In this document: positions 7,220-21,452 of the stretch, piece by piece | Layout of the letters: each line of letters opens with the position of its first letter | Numbering within the stretch: position 1 is the first letter of the stretch | Assembly (NCBI GenBank): GCA_964036045.1 | Contig: CAXIWF010000234.1 | Location: 62,001 to 126,000 of the forward strand | DNA length: 64,000 nucleotides | Origin: Eutreptiella sp. 'Long Island Sound 2002' | Lineage: Eukaryota; Euglenozoa; Euglenophyceae; Eutreptiales; Eutreptiaceae | Direction of reading: 5' to 3' | Translations under genes and position numbers: made by a program | The notes under the pieces: model-generated | Told to the model about the DNA's origin: nothing | The model's database searches: none | What the model saw: only the letters and a program-made list of their open reading frames with translations

Positions 7220-10200
7220 GACCATCAGCAGTTAAAAATTTCAGGGTCTGGGGACCTGTTTTGAGGTGTGAGACCATCAGGAGTTAGAAATTTCAGGGTC
7301 TGGGCACCTGTTTTGAGGTGTGAGACCATCAGCAGGGAGAAATTTCAGGGTCTGGGCACCTGTTTTGAGGTGTGAGACCATCAGCAGTTAGAAATTTCAG
7401 GGTCTGGGCACCTGTTTTGAGGTGTGAGACCATCGGCAGTTAGAAATTTCAGGGTCTGGGGACCTGTTTTGAGGTGTGAGACCATCAGGAGTTAGAAATT
7501 TCAGGGTCTGGGCACCTGTTTTGAGGTGTGAGACCATCAGCAGGGAGAAATTTCAGGGTCTGGGCACCTGTTTTGAGGTGTGAGACCATCAGCAGTTAGA
7601 AATTTCAGGGTCTGGGCACCTGTTTTGAGGTGTGAGACCATCAGCAGTCAGAAATTTCAGGGTCTGAGCACCTGTTTTGAGGTGTGAGCCCATCAGCAGT
7701 TAGAAATTTCAGGGTTTGGGCACCTTTTTTGAGGTGTGAGACCATCAGCAGTTAGAAATTTCAGGCTCTGGGCACCTGTTTTGAGGTGTGAGACCATCAG
7801 CAGTTAGAAATTTCAGGGTCTGGGCACCTATTTTGAGGTGTGAGACCATCAGCAGTTAGAAATTTCAGGGTCTGAGCACCTGGTCTGAGGTGTGAGACCA
7901 TCAGGAGTTAGAAATTTCAGGGTCTGGGCACCTGTTTTGAGGTGTGAGACCATCAGTAGTTAGAAATTTCGGGGTTTGGGCACCTGTTATGAGGTGTGAG
8001 ACCATCAGCAGTTAGAAATTTCAGGGTCTGGGCACCTGTTTTGAGGTGTGAGACCATCAGCAGTTAGAAATTTCAGGGTCTGGGCACCTGTTTTGAGGTG
8101 TGAGACCATCAGCAGTCAGAAATTTCAGGGTCTGGGCACCTAATTTGAGGTGTGAGACCATCAGCAGTTAGAAATTTCAGGGTTTGGGCACCTGTTTTGA
8201 GGTGTGAGACCATCAGCAGTTAGAAATTTCAGGGTCTGGGCACCTGTTTTGAGGTGTGAGACCATCAGCAGGGAGAAATTTCAGGGTCTGGGCACCTGTT
8301 TTGAGGTGTGAGACCATCAGCAGTTAGAAATTTCAGGGTCTGGGCACCTGTTTTGAGGTGTGAGACCATCAGCAGTCAGAAATTTCAGGGTCTGGGCACC
8401 TGTTTTGAGGTGTGAGCCCATCAGCAGTTAGAAATTTCAGGGTTTGGGCACCTTTTTTGAGGTGTGAGACCATCAGCAGTTAGAAATTTCAGGCTCTGGG
8501 CACCTGTTTTGAGGTGTGAGACCATCAGCAGTTAAAAATTTCAGGGTCTGGGGACCTGTTTTGAGGTGTGAGACCATCAGGAGTTAGAAATTTCAGGGTC
8601 TGGGCACCTGTTTTGAGGTGTGAGACCATCAGCAGGGAGAAATTTCAGGGTCTGGGCACCTGTTTTGAGGTGTGAGACCATCAGCAGTTAGAAATTTCAG
8701 GGTCTGGGCACCTGTTTTGAGGTGTGAGACCATCGGCAGTTAGAAATTTCAGGGTCTGGGGACCTGTTTTGAGGTGTGAGACCATCAGGAGTTAGAAATT
8801 TCAGGGTCTGGGCACCTGTTTTGAGGTGTGAGACCATCAGCAGTTAGAAATTTCAGGGTCTGGGCACCTGTTTTGAGGTGTGAGACCATCAGCAGTTAGA
8901 AATTTCAGGGTCTGGGCACCTGTTTTGAGGTGTGAGACCATCAGCAGTCAGAAATTTCAGGGTCTGAGCACCTGTTTTGAGGTGTGAGCCCATCAGCGGT
9001 TAGAAATTTCAGGGTTTGGGCACCTTTTTTGAGGTGTGAGACCATCAGCAGTTAGAAATTTCAGGCTCTGGGCACCTGTTTTGAGGTGTGAGACCATCAG
9101 CAGTTAGAAATTTCAGGGTCTGGGCACCTATTTTGAGGTGTGAGACCATCAGCAGTTAGAAATTTCAGGGTCTGAGCACCTGGTCTGAGGTGTGAGACCA
9201 TCAGGAGTTAGAAATTTCAGGGTCTGGGCACCTGTTTTGAGGTGTGAGACCATCAGTAGTTAGAAATTTCGGGGTTTGGGCACCTGTTATGAGGTGTGAG
9301 ACCATCAGCAGTTAGAAATTTCAGGGTCTGGGCACCTGTTTTGAGGTGTGAGACCATCAGCAGTTAGAAATTTCAGGGTCTGGGCACCTGTTTTGAGGTG
9401 TGAGACCATCAGCAGTCAGAAATTTCAGGGTCTGGGCACCTAATTTGAGGTGTGAGACCATCAGCAGTTAGAAATTTCAGGGTTTGGGCACCTGTTTTGA
9501 GGTGTGAGACCATCAGCAGTTAGAAATTTCAGGGTCTGGGCACCTGTTTTGAGGTGTGAGACCATCAGCAGTTAGAAATTTCAGGGTCTGGGCACCTGTT
9601 TTGAGGTGTGAGACCATTAGGAGTTAGAAATTTCAGGGTCTGGGCACCTGTTTTGACATGTGAGCCCATCAGCAGTTAGCAATTTCAGGGTCTGGGCACC
9701 TGTTTTGAGGTGTGAGACCATCAGTAGTTGAAAATTTCAGGGTCTGGGCACCTGTTTTGAGGTGTGAGACCACCAGCAGTTAGCAATTTCAGGGTCTGGG
9801 CACCTGTTTTGAGGTGTGAGACCATCAGGAGTTAGAAATTTCAGGGTCTGGGCACCTGTTTTGAGGTGTGAGACCATCAGCAGTTAGAAATTCCAGGCTC
9901 TGGGCACCTGTTTTGAGGTGTGACACCATCAGCAGTTAGAAATTTCAGGGTCTGGGCACTTGTTTTGAGGTTTGAGACCATCAGGAGTGAGAAATTTCAG
10001 GGTCTGGGCACCTGTTTTGAGGTGTGAGACCATCGGTAGTTAGAAATTTCAGGGTCTGGGGACCTGTTTTGAGGTGTGAGACCATCAGGAGTTAGAAATT
10101 TCAGGGTCTGGGCACCTGTTTTGAGGTGTGAGACCATCAGCAGGGAGGAATTTCAGGGTCTGGGCACCTGTTTTGAGGTGTGAGACCATCAGCAGTTAGA

Positions 10201-10500
10201 AATTTCAGGGTCTGGGCACCTGTTATGAGGTGTGAGACCATCAGCAGTCAGAAATTTCAGGGTCTGGGCACCTGTTTTGAGGTGTGAGCCCATCAGCAGT
10301 TAGAAATTTCAGGGTTTGGGCACCTTTTTTGAGGTGTGAGACCATCAGCAGTTAGAAATTTCAGGCTCTGGGCACCTGTTTTGAGGTGTGAGACCATCAG
10401 CAGTTAGAAATTTCAGGGTCTGGGCACCTATTTTGAGGTGTGAGACCATCAGCAGTTAGAAATTTCAGGGTCTGAGCACCTGGTCTGAGGTGTGAGACCA
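7220..10500 (+). repeat. Higher-order repeat: 25-unit (1,300-bp) blocks, two to three copies
   Basis: Marker variants recur at 1,300-bp steps: CAGTTAAAAATTT near 7230 and 8530; CATCGGCAGT at 7431 and 8731, with CATCGGTAGT at 10031; TGGTCTGAGG at 7881, 9181 and 10481. The third copy carries its own extra substitution, showing divergence after duplication. Confidence 0.82.
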
Positions 10501-13020
10501 TCAGCAGTTAGAAATTTCAGGGTCGGGGCACCTGTTTTGAGGTTTGAGACCATCAGGAGTTAGAAATTTCAGGGTGTGGGCACCTGTTTTGAGGTGTGAG
10601 ACCATCAGTAGTTAGAAATTTCGGGGTTTGGGCACCTGTTATGAGGTGTGAGACCATCAGCAGTTAGAAATGTCAGGGTCTGGGCACCTGTTTTGAGGTG
10701 TGAGACCATCAGCAGTTAGAAATTTCAGGGTCTGGGCACCTGTTTTGAGGTGTGAGACCATCAGCAGTCAGAAATTTCAGGGTCTGGGCACCTAATTTGA
10801 GGTGTGAGACCATCAGCAGTTAGAAATTTCAGGGTTTGGGCACCTGTTTTGAGGTGTGAGACCATCAGCAGTTAGAAGTTTCAGGGTCTGGGCACCTGTT
10901 TTGAGGTGTGAGACCATCAGCAGTTAGAAATTTCAGGGTCTGGGCACCTGTTTTGAGGTGTGAGACCATCAGGAGTTAGAAATTTCAGGGTCTGGGCACC
11001 TGTTTTGACATGTGAGACCATCAGCAGTTAGCAATTTCAGGGTCTGGGCACCTGTTTTGAGGTGTGAGACCATCAGTAGTTGAAATTTTCAGGGTCTGGG
11101 CACCTGTTTTGAGGTGTGAGACCACCAGCAGTTAGCAATTTCAGGGTCTGGGCACCTGTTTTGAGGTGTGAGACCATCAGGAGTTAGAAATTTCAGGGTC
11201 TGGGCACCTGTTTTGAGGTGTGAGACCATCAGCAGTTAGAAATTTCAGGGTCTGGGCACCTGTTTTGAGGTGTGAGACCATCAGGAGTTAGAAATTTCAG
11301 GGTCTGGGCACCTGTTTTGAGGTGTGAGACCATCAGCAGTTAGAAATTTCAGGGTCTGGGCACCTGTTTTGAGGTGTGAGACCATCAGCAGTTAGAAATT
11401 TCAGGATCTGAGCACCTGTTTTGAGGTGTGAGACCATCAGCAGTTAGAAATTTCAGGGTCTGGGCACGTGTTTTGAGGTGTGAGACCATCAGCAGTTAGA
11501 AATTTCAGGGTCTGGGCACCTGTTTTGAGGTTTGAGACCATCAGCAGTTAGAAATTTCAGGGTCTGGGCACCTATTTTGAGCTGTGAGACCATCAGCAGT
11601 TAGAAATTTCAGGGTCTGGGCACCTGTTTTGAGGTGTGAGACCATCAGCAGTTAGAAATTTCAGGATCTGGGCACCTGTTTTGAGGTGTGAGACCATCAG
11701 CAGTTGGAAATTTCAGGGTCCGGGCACCTGTTTTGAGGTGTGAGACCGTCAGCAGTTAGCAATTTCAGGGTCTGGGCACCTGTTTTGAGGTGTGAGACCA
11801 TCAGCAGTTAGAAATTTCAGGGTCTGGGCACCTGTTTTGAGGTTTGAGACCATCAGGAGTGAGAAATTTCAGGGTCTGGGCACCTGTTTTGAGGTGTGAG
11901 ACCATCGGTAGTTAGAAATTTCAGGGTCTGGGGACCTGTTTTGAGGTGTGAGACCATCAGGAGTTAGAAATTTCAGGGTCTGGGCACCTGTTTTGAGGTG
12001 TGAGACCATCAGCAGGGAGGAATTTCAGGGTCTGGGCACCTGTTTTGAGGTGTGAGACCATCAGCAGTTGGAAATTTCAGGGTCTGGGCACCTGTTATGA
12101 GGTGTGAGACCATCAGCAGTCAGAAATTTCAGGGTCTGGGCACCTGTTTTGAGGTGTGAGCCCATCAGCAGTTAGAAATTTCAGGGTTTGGGCACCTTTT
12201 TTGAGGTGTGAGACCATCAGCAGTTAGAAATTTCAGGCTCTGGGCACCTGTTTTGAGGTGTGAGACCATCAGCAGTTAGAAATTTCAGGGTCTGGGCACC
12301 TATTTTGAGGTGTGAGACCATCAGCAGTTAGAAATTTCAGGGTCTGAGCACCTGGTCTGAGGTGTGAGACCATCAGCAGTTAGAAATTTCAGGGTCTGGG
12401 CACCTGTTTTGAGGTTTGAGACCATCAGGAGTTAGAAATTTCAGGGTGTGGGCACCTGTTTTGAGGTGTGAGACCATCAGTAGTTAGAAATTTCGGGGTT
12501 TGGGCACCTGTTATGAGGTGTGAGACCACCAGCAGTTAGAAATTTCAGGGTCTGGGCACCTGTTTTGAGGTGTGAGACCATCAGCAGTTAGAAATTTCAG
12601 GGTCTGGGCACCTGTTTTGAGGTGTGAGACCATCAGCAGTCAGAAATTTCAGGGTCTGGGCACCTAATTTGAGGTGTGAGACCATCAGCAGTTAGAAATT
12701 TCAGGGTTTGGGCACCTGTTTTGAGGTGTGAGACCATCAGCAGTTAGAAATTTCAGGGTCTGGGCACCTGTTTTGAGGTGTGAGACCATCAGCAGTTAGA
12801 AATTTCAGGGTCTGGGCACCTGTTTTGAGGTGTGAGACCATCAGGAGTTAGAAATTTCAGGGTCTGGGCACCTGTTTTGACATGTGAGACCATCAGCAGT
12901 TAGCAATTTCAGGGTCTGGGCACCTGTTTTGAGGTGTGAGACCATCAGTAGTTGAAATTTTCAGGGTCTGGGCACCTGTTTTGAGGTGTGAGACCACCAG
13001 CAGTTAGCAATTTCAGGGTC
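9990..13020 (+). repeat. Higher-order repeat: two copies of a 36-unit (1,872-bp) block
   Basis: CGGTAGTTAG variants at 10034 and 11906, TGGTCTGAGG at 10481 and 12353, and AGTAGTTGAA variants at 11075 and 12947 are each exactly 1,872 bp apart. This block overlaps the 25-unit family on its left, so the array was enlarged by successive duplications with different lengths. Confidence 0.82.
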
Positions 13021-16000
13021 TGGGCACCTGTTTTGAGGTGTGAGACCATCAGCAGTTAGAAATTTCAGGGTCTGGGCACCTGTTTTGAGGTGTGAGACCA
13101 TCAGCAGTTAGAAATTTCAGAGTCTGGGCACCTGTTTTGAGGTGTGAGACCATCAGCAGTTAGAAATTTCAGGGTCTGGGCACCTGTTTTGAGGTGTGAG
13201 ACCATCAGCAGTTAGAAATTTCAGGGTCTGGGCACCGGTTTTGAGGTGTGAGACCATCAGCAGTTAGAAATTTCAGGATCTGAGCACCTGTTTTGAGGTG
13301 TGAGACCATCAGCAGTTAGAAATTTCAGGGTCTGGGCACGTGTTTTGAGGTGTGAGACCATCAGCAGTTAGAAATTTCAGGGTCTGGGCACCTGTTTTGA
13401 GGTTTGAGACCATCAGCAGTTAGAAATTTCAGGGTCTGGGCACCTATTTTGAGCTGTGAGACCATCAGCAGTTAGAAATTTCAGGGTCTGGGCACCTGTT
13501 TTGAGGTGTGAGACCATCAGCAGTTAGAAATTTCAGGATCTGGGCACCTGTTTTGAGGTGTGAGACCATCAGCAGTTAGAAATTTCAGGGTCCGGGCACC
13601 TGTTTTGAGGTGTGAGACCATCAGGAGGTAGAAATTTCAGGGTCTGGGCACCTGTTTTGAGGTGTGAGACCATCAGCAGTTAGAAATTTCAGGATCTGGG
13701 CACCTGTTTTGAGGTGTGAGACCATCAGCAGTTAGAAATTTCAGGGTCCGGGCACCTGTTTTGAGGTTTGAGACCATCAGGAGTTAGAAATTTCAGGGTC
13801 TGTGCACCTGTTTTGAGGTGTGAGACCATCAGCAGTTAGAAATTTCAGGGTTTGGGCACCTGTTTTGAGGTGTGAGACCATCAGCAGTTAGAAATTTCAG
13901 GGTATGGGCACCTGTTTTGAGGTGTGAGACCATCAGCAGTTAGAAATTTCAAGGTGTGGGCTCCTGTTTTGAGGTGTGAGACCATCAGCAGTTAGAAATT
14001 TCAGGGTCCGGGCACCTGTTTTGAGGTGTGAGACCATCAGCAGTTAGAAATTTCAGGATCTGGGCACCTGTTTTGAGGTGTGAGACCATCAGCAGTTAGA
14101 AATTTCAGGGTCCGGGCACCTGTTTTGAGGTTTGAGACCATCAGGAGTTAGAAATTTCAGGGTCTGGGCACCTGTTTTGAGGTGTGAGACCATCAGCAGT
14201 TAGAAATTTCAGGGTTTGGGCACCTGTTTTGAGGTGTGAGACCATCAGCAGTTAGAAATTTCAGGGTATGGGCACCTGTTTTGAGGTGTGAGACCATCAG
14301 CAGTTAGAAATTTCAGGGTCTGGGCACCTGTTTGGAGGTGTGAGACCATCAGCAGTCAGAAATTTCAGGGTCTGGGCACCAGTTTTGAGGTGTGAGACCA
14401 TCAGCAGTTAGAAATTTTAGGGTCTGGGCACCTTTTTTGAGGTGTGAGACCATCAGCAGTTAGCAATTTCAGGGTCTGGGCACCTGTTTTGAGGTTTGAG
14501 ACCATCAGGAGTTAGAACATTCAGGGTCTGGGCACCTGTTTTGAGGTGTGAGACCATCAGCAGTTAGAAATTTCAGGGTTTGGGCACCTGTTTTGAGGTG
14601 TGAGACCATCAGCAGTTAGAAATTTCAGGGTCTGGGCACCTGTTTTGAGGTGTGAGACCATCAGCAGTTAGAAGCTTCAGGGTCTGGGCACCTGTTTTGA
14701 GGTGTGAGACCATCAGCAGTTAGAAATTTCAGGGTCTGGGCACCTGTTTTGAGGTGTGAGACCATCAGCAGTTAGAAATTTCAGGGTCTGGGCACCGGTT
14801 TTGAGGTGTGAGACCATCAGCAGTTAGAAATTTCAGGGTCTGGGCACCTGTTTTGAGGTGTGAGACCATCAGCAGCTAGAAATTTCAGGGTCTGGGCACC
14901 TGTTTGGAGGTGTGAGACCATCAGCAGTTAGAAATATCAGGGTCTGGGCACCTATTCTGAGGTGTGAGACCATAAGCAGTTAGAAATTTCAGAGTCTGGG
15001 CACCTGTTTTGAGGTTTGAGACCATTAGGAGTTAGAAATTTCAGGGTCTGGGCACCTGTATTGAGGTGTGAGACCATCAACAGTTAGAACTTTCAGGGTT
15101 TGGGCACCTGTTCTGAGGTGTGAGACCATCAGCAGTTAGAAATTTCAGGGTCTGGGCACCTGTTTTGAGGTGTGAGACCATCAGCAGTTAGAAATTTCAG
15201 GGTCTGGGCACCTGTTTTGAGGTGTGAGACCATCAGCAGTTAGAAATTTCAAGGTGTGGGCACCTGTTTTGAGGTGTGAGACCATCAGCAGTTAGAAATT
15301 TCAGGGTCTGGGCACCTGTTTTGAGGTGTGAGACCATTAGCAGTTAGAAATTTCAGGGTCTGGGCACCTGTTTTGAGGTGTAAGACCATCAGCAGTTAGA
15401 AATTTCAGGGTCTGGGCACTTGTTTTGAGGTGTGAGACCATCAGCAGTTAGAAATTTCAGGGTCTGGGCACTTGTTTTGAGGTGTGAGACCATCAGGAGT
15501 TAGAAATTTCAGGATCTGGGCACCTGTTTTGAGGTTTGAGACCATCAGGAGTTAGAATATTCAGGGTCTGGGCACCTGTTTTGAGGTGTGAGACCATCAG
15601 CAGTTAGAAATTTCAAGGTCTGGGCACCTGTTTTGACGTGTGAGACCATCAGGAGTTAGAAATTTCAGGGTCTGGGCACCTGTTTTGAGGTGTGAGACCA
15701 TCAGCAGTTAGAAATTTCAGAGTCTGGGCACCTGTTTTGAGGTGTGAGACCATCAGCAGTTAGAAATTTCAGGGTCTGGGCACCTGTTTTAGGGTGTGAG
15801 ACCATCAGCAGTTAGAAATTTCAGGGTCTGGGCACCTGTTTTGAGGTGTGAGACCATCAGCAGTTAGAAGATTCAGGGTCTGGGCACCTGTTTTGAGGTT
15901 TGTGACCATCAGCAGTTAGAAATTTCAGGATCTGGGCACCTGTTTTGAGGTGTGAGACCATCAGCAGTTAGAAATTTCAGGGTCCGGGCACCTGTTTTGA

Positions 16001-16304
16001 GGTTTGAGACCATCAGGAGTTAGAAATTTCAGGGTCTGGGCACCTGTTTTGAGGTGTGAGACCATCAGCAGTTAGAAATTTCAGGATCTGGGCACCTGTT
16101 TTGAGGTGTGAGACCATCAGCAGTTAGAAATTTCAGGGTCCGGGCACCTGTTTTGAGGTTTGAGACCATCAGCAGTTAGAAATTTCAGGGTATGGGCACC
16201 TGTTTTGAGGTGTGAGACCATCAGCAGTTAGAAATTTCAGGGTCTGGGCACCTGTTTTGAGGTGTGAGACCATCAGCAGTCAGAAATTTCAGGGTCTGGG
16301 CACC

Positions 16305-18748
16305 AGTTTTGAGGTGTGAGACCATCAGCAGTTAGAAATTTTAGGGTCTGGGCACCTTTTTTGAGGTGTGAGACCATCAGCAGTTAGCAATTTCAGGGTC
16401 TGGGCACCTGTTTTGAGGTGTGAGACCATCAGCAGTTAGAAATTTCAGGATCTGGGTACCTGTTTTGAGGTGTGAGACCATCAGCAGTTAGAAATTTCAG
16501 GGTATGGGCACCTGTTTTGAGGTGTGAGACCATCAGCAGTTAGAAATTTCAGGGTCCGGGCACCTGTTTTGAGGTGTGAGACCATCAGCAGTTAGAAATT
16601 TCAGGATCTGGGCACCTGTTTTGAGGTGTGAGACCATCAGCAGTTAGAAATTTCAGGGTCCGGGCACCTGTTTTGAGGTTTGAGACCATCAGGAGTTAGA
16701 AATTTCAGGGTCCGGGCACCTGTTTTGAGGTGTGAGACCATCAGCAGTTAGAAATTTCAGGATCTGGGCACCTGTTTTGAGGTGTGAGACCATCAGCAGT
16801 TAGAAATTTCAGGGTCCGGGCACCTGTTTTGAGGTTTGAGACCATCAGGAGTTAGAAATTTCAGGGTCTGGGCACCTGTTTTGAGGTGTGAGACCATCAG
16901 CAGTTAGAAATTTCAGGGTATGGGCACCTGTTTTGAGGTGTGAGACCATCAGCAGTTAGAAATTTCAGGGTCTGGGCACCTGTTTTGAGGTGTGAGACCA
17001 TCAGCAGTCAGAAATTTCAGGGTCTGGGCACCAGTTTTGAGGTGTGAGACCATCAGCAGTTAGAAATTTTAGGGTCTGGGCACCTTTTTTGAGGTGTGAG
17101 ACCATCAGCAGTTAGCAATTTCAGGGTCTGGGCACCTGTTTTGAGGTGTGAGACCATCAGCAGTTAGAAATTTCAGGATCTGGGTACCTGTTTTGAGGTG
17201 TGAGACCATCAGCAGTTAGAAATTTCAGGGTCCGGGCACCTGTTTTGAGGTTTGAGACCATCAGGAGTTAGAAATTTCAGGGTCTGGGCACCTGTTTTGA
17301 GGTGTGAGACCATCAGCAGTTAGAAATTTCAGGGTCTGGGCACCTGTTTTGAGGTGTGAGACCATCAGCAGTTAGAAATTTCAGGGTCCGGGCACCTGTT
17401 TTGAGGTTTGAGACCATCAGGAGTTAGAAATTTCAGGGTCCGGGCACCTGTTTTGAGGTGTGAGACCATCAGCAGTTAGAAATTTCAGGATCTGGGCACC
17501 TGTTTTGAGGTGTGAGACCATCAGCAGTTAGAAATTTCAGGGTCCGGGCACCTGTTTTGAGGTTTGAGACCATCAGGAGTTAGAAATTTCAGGGTCTGGG
17601 CACCTGTTTTGAGGTGTGAGACCATCAGCAGTTAGAAATTTCAGGGTATGGGCACCTGTTTTGAGGTGTGAGACCATCAGCAGTTAGAAATTTCAGGGTC
17701 TGGGCACCTGTTTTGAGGTGTGAGACCATCAGCAGTCAGAAATTTCAGGGTCTGGGCACCAGTTTTGAGGTGTGAGACCATCAGCAGTTAGAAATTTTAG
17801 GGTCTGGGCACCTTTTTTGAGGTGTGAGACCATCAGCAGTTAGCAATTTCAGGGTCTGGGCACCTGTTTTGAGGTGTGAGACCATCAGCAGTTAGAAATT
17901 TCAGGATCTGGGTACCTGTTTTGAGGTGTGAGACCATCAGCAGTTAGAAATTTCAGGGTCCGGGCACCTGTTTTGAGGTTTGAGACCATCAGGAGTTAGA
18001 AATTTCAGGGTCTGGGCACCTGTTTTGAGGTGTGAGACCATCAGCAGTTAGAAATTTCAGGGTCTGGGCACCTGTTTTGAGGTGTGAGACCATCAGCAGT
18101 TAGAAATTTCAGGGTCTGGGCACCTGTTTTGAGGTGTGAGACCATCAGCAGTTAGAAATTTCAGGGTTTGGGCACCTGTTTTGAGGTGTGAGACCATCAG
18201 CAGTTAGAAATTTCAGGGTATGGGCACCTGTTTTGAGGTGTGAGACCATCAGCAGTTAGAAATTTCAAGGTGTGGGCACCTGTTTTGAGGTGTGAGACCA
18301 TCAGCAGTTAGAAATTTCAGGGTATGGGCACCTGTTTTGAGGTGTGAGACCATCAGCTGTTAGAAATTTCAGGGTCCGGGCACCTGTTTTGAGGTGTGAG
18401 ACCATCAGCAGTTAGAAATTTCAGGATCTGGGCACCTGTTTTGAGGTGTGAGACCATCAGCAGTTAGAAATTTCAGGGTCTGGGCACCTGTTTTGAGGTT
18501 TGAGACCATCAGGAGTTAGAAATTTCAGGGTCTGGGCACCTGTTTTGAGGTGTGAGACCATCAGCAGTTAGAAATTTCAGGGTTTGGGCACCTGTTTTGA
18601 GGTGTGAGACCATCAGCAGTTAGAAATTTCAGGGTATGGGCACCTGTTTTGAGGTGTGAGACCATCAGCAGTTAGAAATTTCAGGGTCTGGGCACCTGTT
18701 TTGGGGTGTGAGACCATCAGCAGTCAGAAATTTCAGGGTCTGGGCACC
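16305..18748 (+). repeat. Higher-order repeat: 14-unit (728-bp) blocks, followed by a 19-unit step
   Basis: The variant CACC-AGTTTTGAGG occurs at 14381, 16305, 17033, 17761 and 18749, giving steps of 37, 14, 14 and 19 units. An independent marker, TCTGGGTACC, occurs at 16451, 17179 and 17907, again 728 bp apart. The 14-unit blocks are therefore true tandem copies. Confidence 0.82.
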
Positions 18749-21452
18749 AGTTTTGAGGTGTGAGACCATCAGCAGTTAGAAATTTTAGGGTCTGGGCACC
18801 TTTTTTGAGGTGTGAGACCATCAGCAGTTAGCAATTTCAGGGTCTGGGCACCTGTTTTGAGGTGTGAGACCATCAGCAGTTAGAAATTTCAGAGTCTGGG
18901 CACCTGTTTTGAGGTGTGAGACCATCAGCAGTTAGAAATTTCAGGGTTTGGACACCTGTTTTGAGGTGTGAGACCATCAGCAGTTAGAAATTTCAGGGTT
19001 TGGGCACCTGTTTTGAGGTGTGAGACCATCAGCAGTTAGAAATTTCAGGGTTTGGGCACCTGTTTTGAGGTGTGAGACCATCAGCAGTTAGAAATTTCAG
19101 GGTCTGGGCACCTGTTTTGAGGTGTGAGACCATCAGCAGTTAGAAATTTCAGGGTCTGGGCACCTGTTTTGAGGTGTGAGACCATCAGCAGTTAGAAATT
19201 TCAGGGTCTGGGCACCTGTTTTGAGGTGTGAGACCATCAGCAGTTAGAAATTTCAGGGTCTGGGCACCGGTTTTGAGGTGTGAGACCATCAGCAGTTAGA
19301 AATTTCAGGGTTTGGGCACCTGTTTTGAGGTGTGAGACCATCAGCAGCTAGAAATTTCAGGGTCTGGGCACCTGTTTGGAGGTGTGAGACCATCAGCAGT
19401 TAGAAATATCAGGGTTTGGGCACCTGTTTTGAGGTGTGAGACCATCAGCAGTTAGAAATTTCAGGGTCTGGGCACCTGTTTTGAGGTGTGAGACCATCAG
19501 CAGTTAGAAATTTCAGGGTCTGGGCACCTGTTTTGAGGTGTGAGACCATCAGCAGTTAGAACTTTCAGGGTTTGGGCACCTGTTTTGAGGTGTGAGACCA
19601 TCAGCAGTTAGAAATTTCAGGGTGTGGGCACCGGTTTTGAGGTGTGAGACCATCAGCAGCTAAAAATTTCAGGGTCTGGGCACCTGTTTGGAGGTGTGAG
19701 ACCATCAGCAGTTAGAAATATCAGGGTCTGGGCACCTATTTTGAGGTGTGAGACCATAAGCAGTTAGAAATTTCAGAGTCTGGGCACCTGTTTTGAGGTG
19801 TGAGACCATCAGCAGTTAGAAATTTCAGGGTCTGGGCACCTGTTTTGAGGTGTGAGACCATCAGCAGCTAAAAATTTCAGGGTCTGGGCACCTGTTTGGA
19901 GGTGTGAGACCATCAGCAGTTAGAAATATCAGGGTCTGGGCACCTATTTTGAGGTGTGAGACCATAAGCAGTTAGAAATTTCAGAGTCTGGGCACCTGTT
20001 TTGAGGTTTGAGACCATTAGGAGTTAGAAATTTCAGGGTCTGGGCACCTGTTTTGAGGTGTGAGACCATCAGCAGTTAGAACTTTCAGGGTTTGGGCACC
20101 TGTTCTGAGGTGTGAGACCATCAGCAGTTAGAAATTTCAGGGTCTGGGCACCTGTTTTGAGGTGTGAGACCATCAGCAGTTAGAAATTTCAGGGTCTGGG
20201 CACCTGTTTTGAGGTGTGAGACCATCAGCAGTTAGAAATTTCAAGGTGTGGGCACCTGTTTTGAGGTGTGAGACCATCAGCAGTTAGAAATTTCAGGGTC
20301 TGGGCACCTGTTTTGAGGTGTGAGACCATTAGCAGTTAGAAAGTTCAGGGTCTGGGCACCTGTTTTGAGGTGTGAGACCATCAGCAGTTAGAAATTTCAG
20401 GGTCTGGGCACTTGTTTTGAGGTGTGAGACCATCAGCAGTTAGAAATTTCAGGGTCTGGGCACTTGTTTTGAGGTGTGAGACCATCAGGAGTTAGAAATT
20501 TCAGGATCTGGGCACCTGTTTTGAGGTTTGAGACCATCAGGAGTTAGAATATTCAGGGTCTGGGCACCTGTTTTGAGGTGTGAGACCATCAGGAGTTAGA
20601 ATATTCAGGGTCTGGGCACCTGTTTTGAGGTGTGAGACCATCAGCAGTTAGAAATTTCAAGGTCTGGGCACCTGTTTTGAGGTGTGAGACCATTAGGAGT
20701 TAGAAATTTCAGAGTCTGGGCACCTGTTTTGAGGTGTGAGACCATCAGCAGTTAGAAATTTCAGGGTCTGGGCACCTGTTTTAGGGTGTGAGACCATCAG
20801 CAGTTAGAAATTTCAGGGTCTGGGCACCTGTTTTGAGGTGTGAGACCATCAGCAGTTAGAAATTTCAGGGTCTGGGCACCTGTTTTGAGGTTTGAGACCA
20901 TCAGCAGTTAGAAATTTCAGGATCTGGGCACCTGTTTTGAGGTGTGAGACCATCAGCAGTTAGAAATTTCAGGGTCCGGGCACCTGTTTTGAGGTTTGAG
21001 ACCATCAGGAGTTAGAAATTTCAGGGTCTGGGCACCTGTTTTGAGGTGTGAGACCATCAGCAGTTAGAAATTTCAGGATCTGGGCACCTGTTTTGAGGTG
21101 TGAGACCATCAGCAGTTAGAAATTTCAGGGTCCGGGCACCTGTTTTGAGGTTTGAGACCATCAGGAGTTAGAAATTTCAGGGTCTGGGCACCTGTTTTGA
21201 GGTGTGAGACCATCAGCAGTTAGAAATTTCAGGGTTTGGGCACCTGTTTTGAGGTGTGAGACCATCAGCAGTTAGAAATTTCAGGGTATGGGCACCTGTT
21301 TTGAGGTGTGAGACCATCAGCAGTTAGAAATTTCAAGGTGTGGGCACCCGTTTTGAGGTGTGAGACCATCAGCAGTTAGAAATTTCAGGGTCTGGGCACC
21401 TGTTTTGAGGTGTGAGACCATCAGCAGTCAGAAATTTCAGGGTCTGGGCACC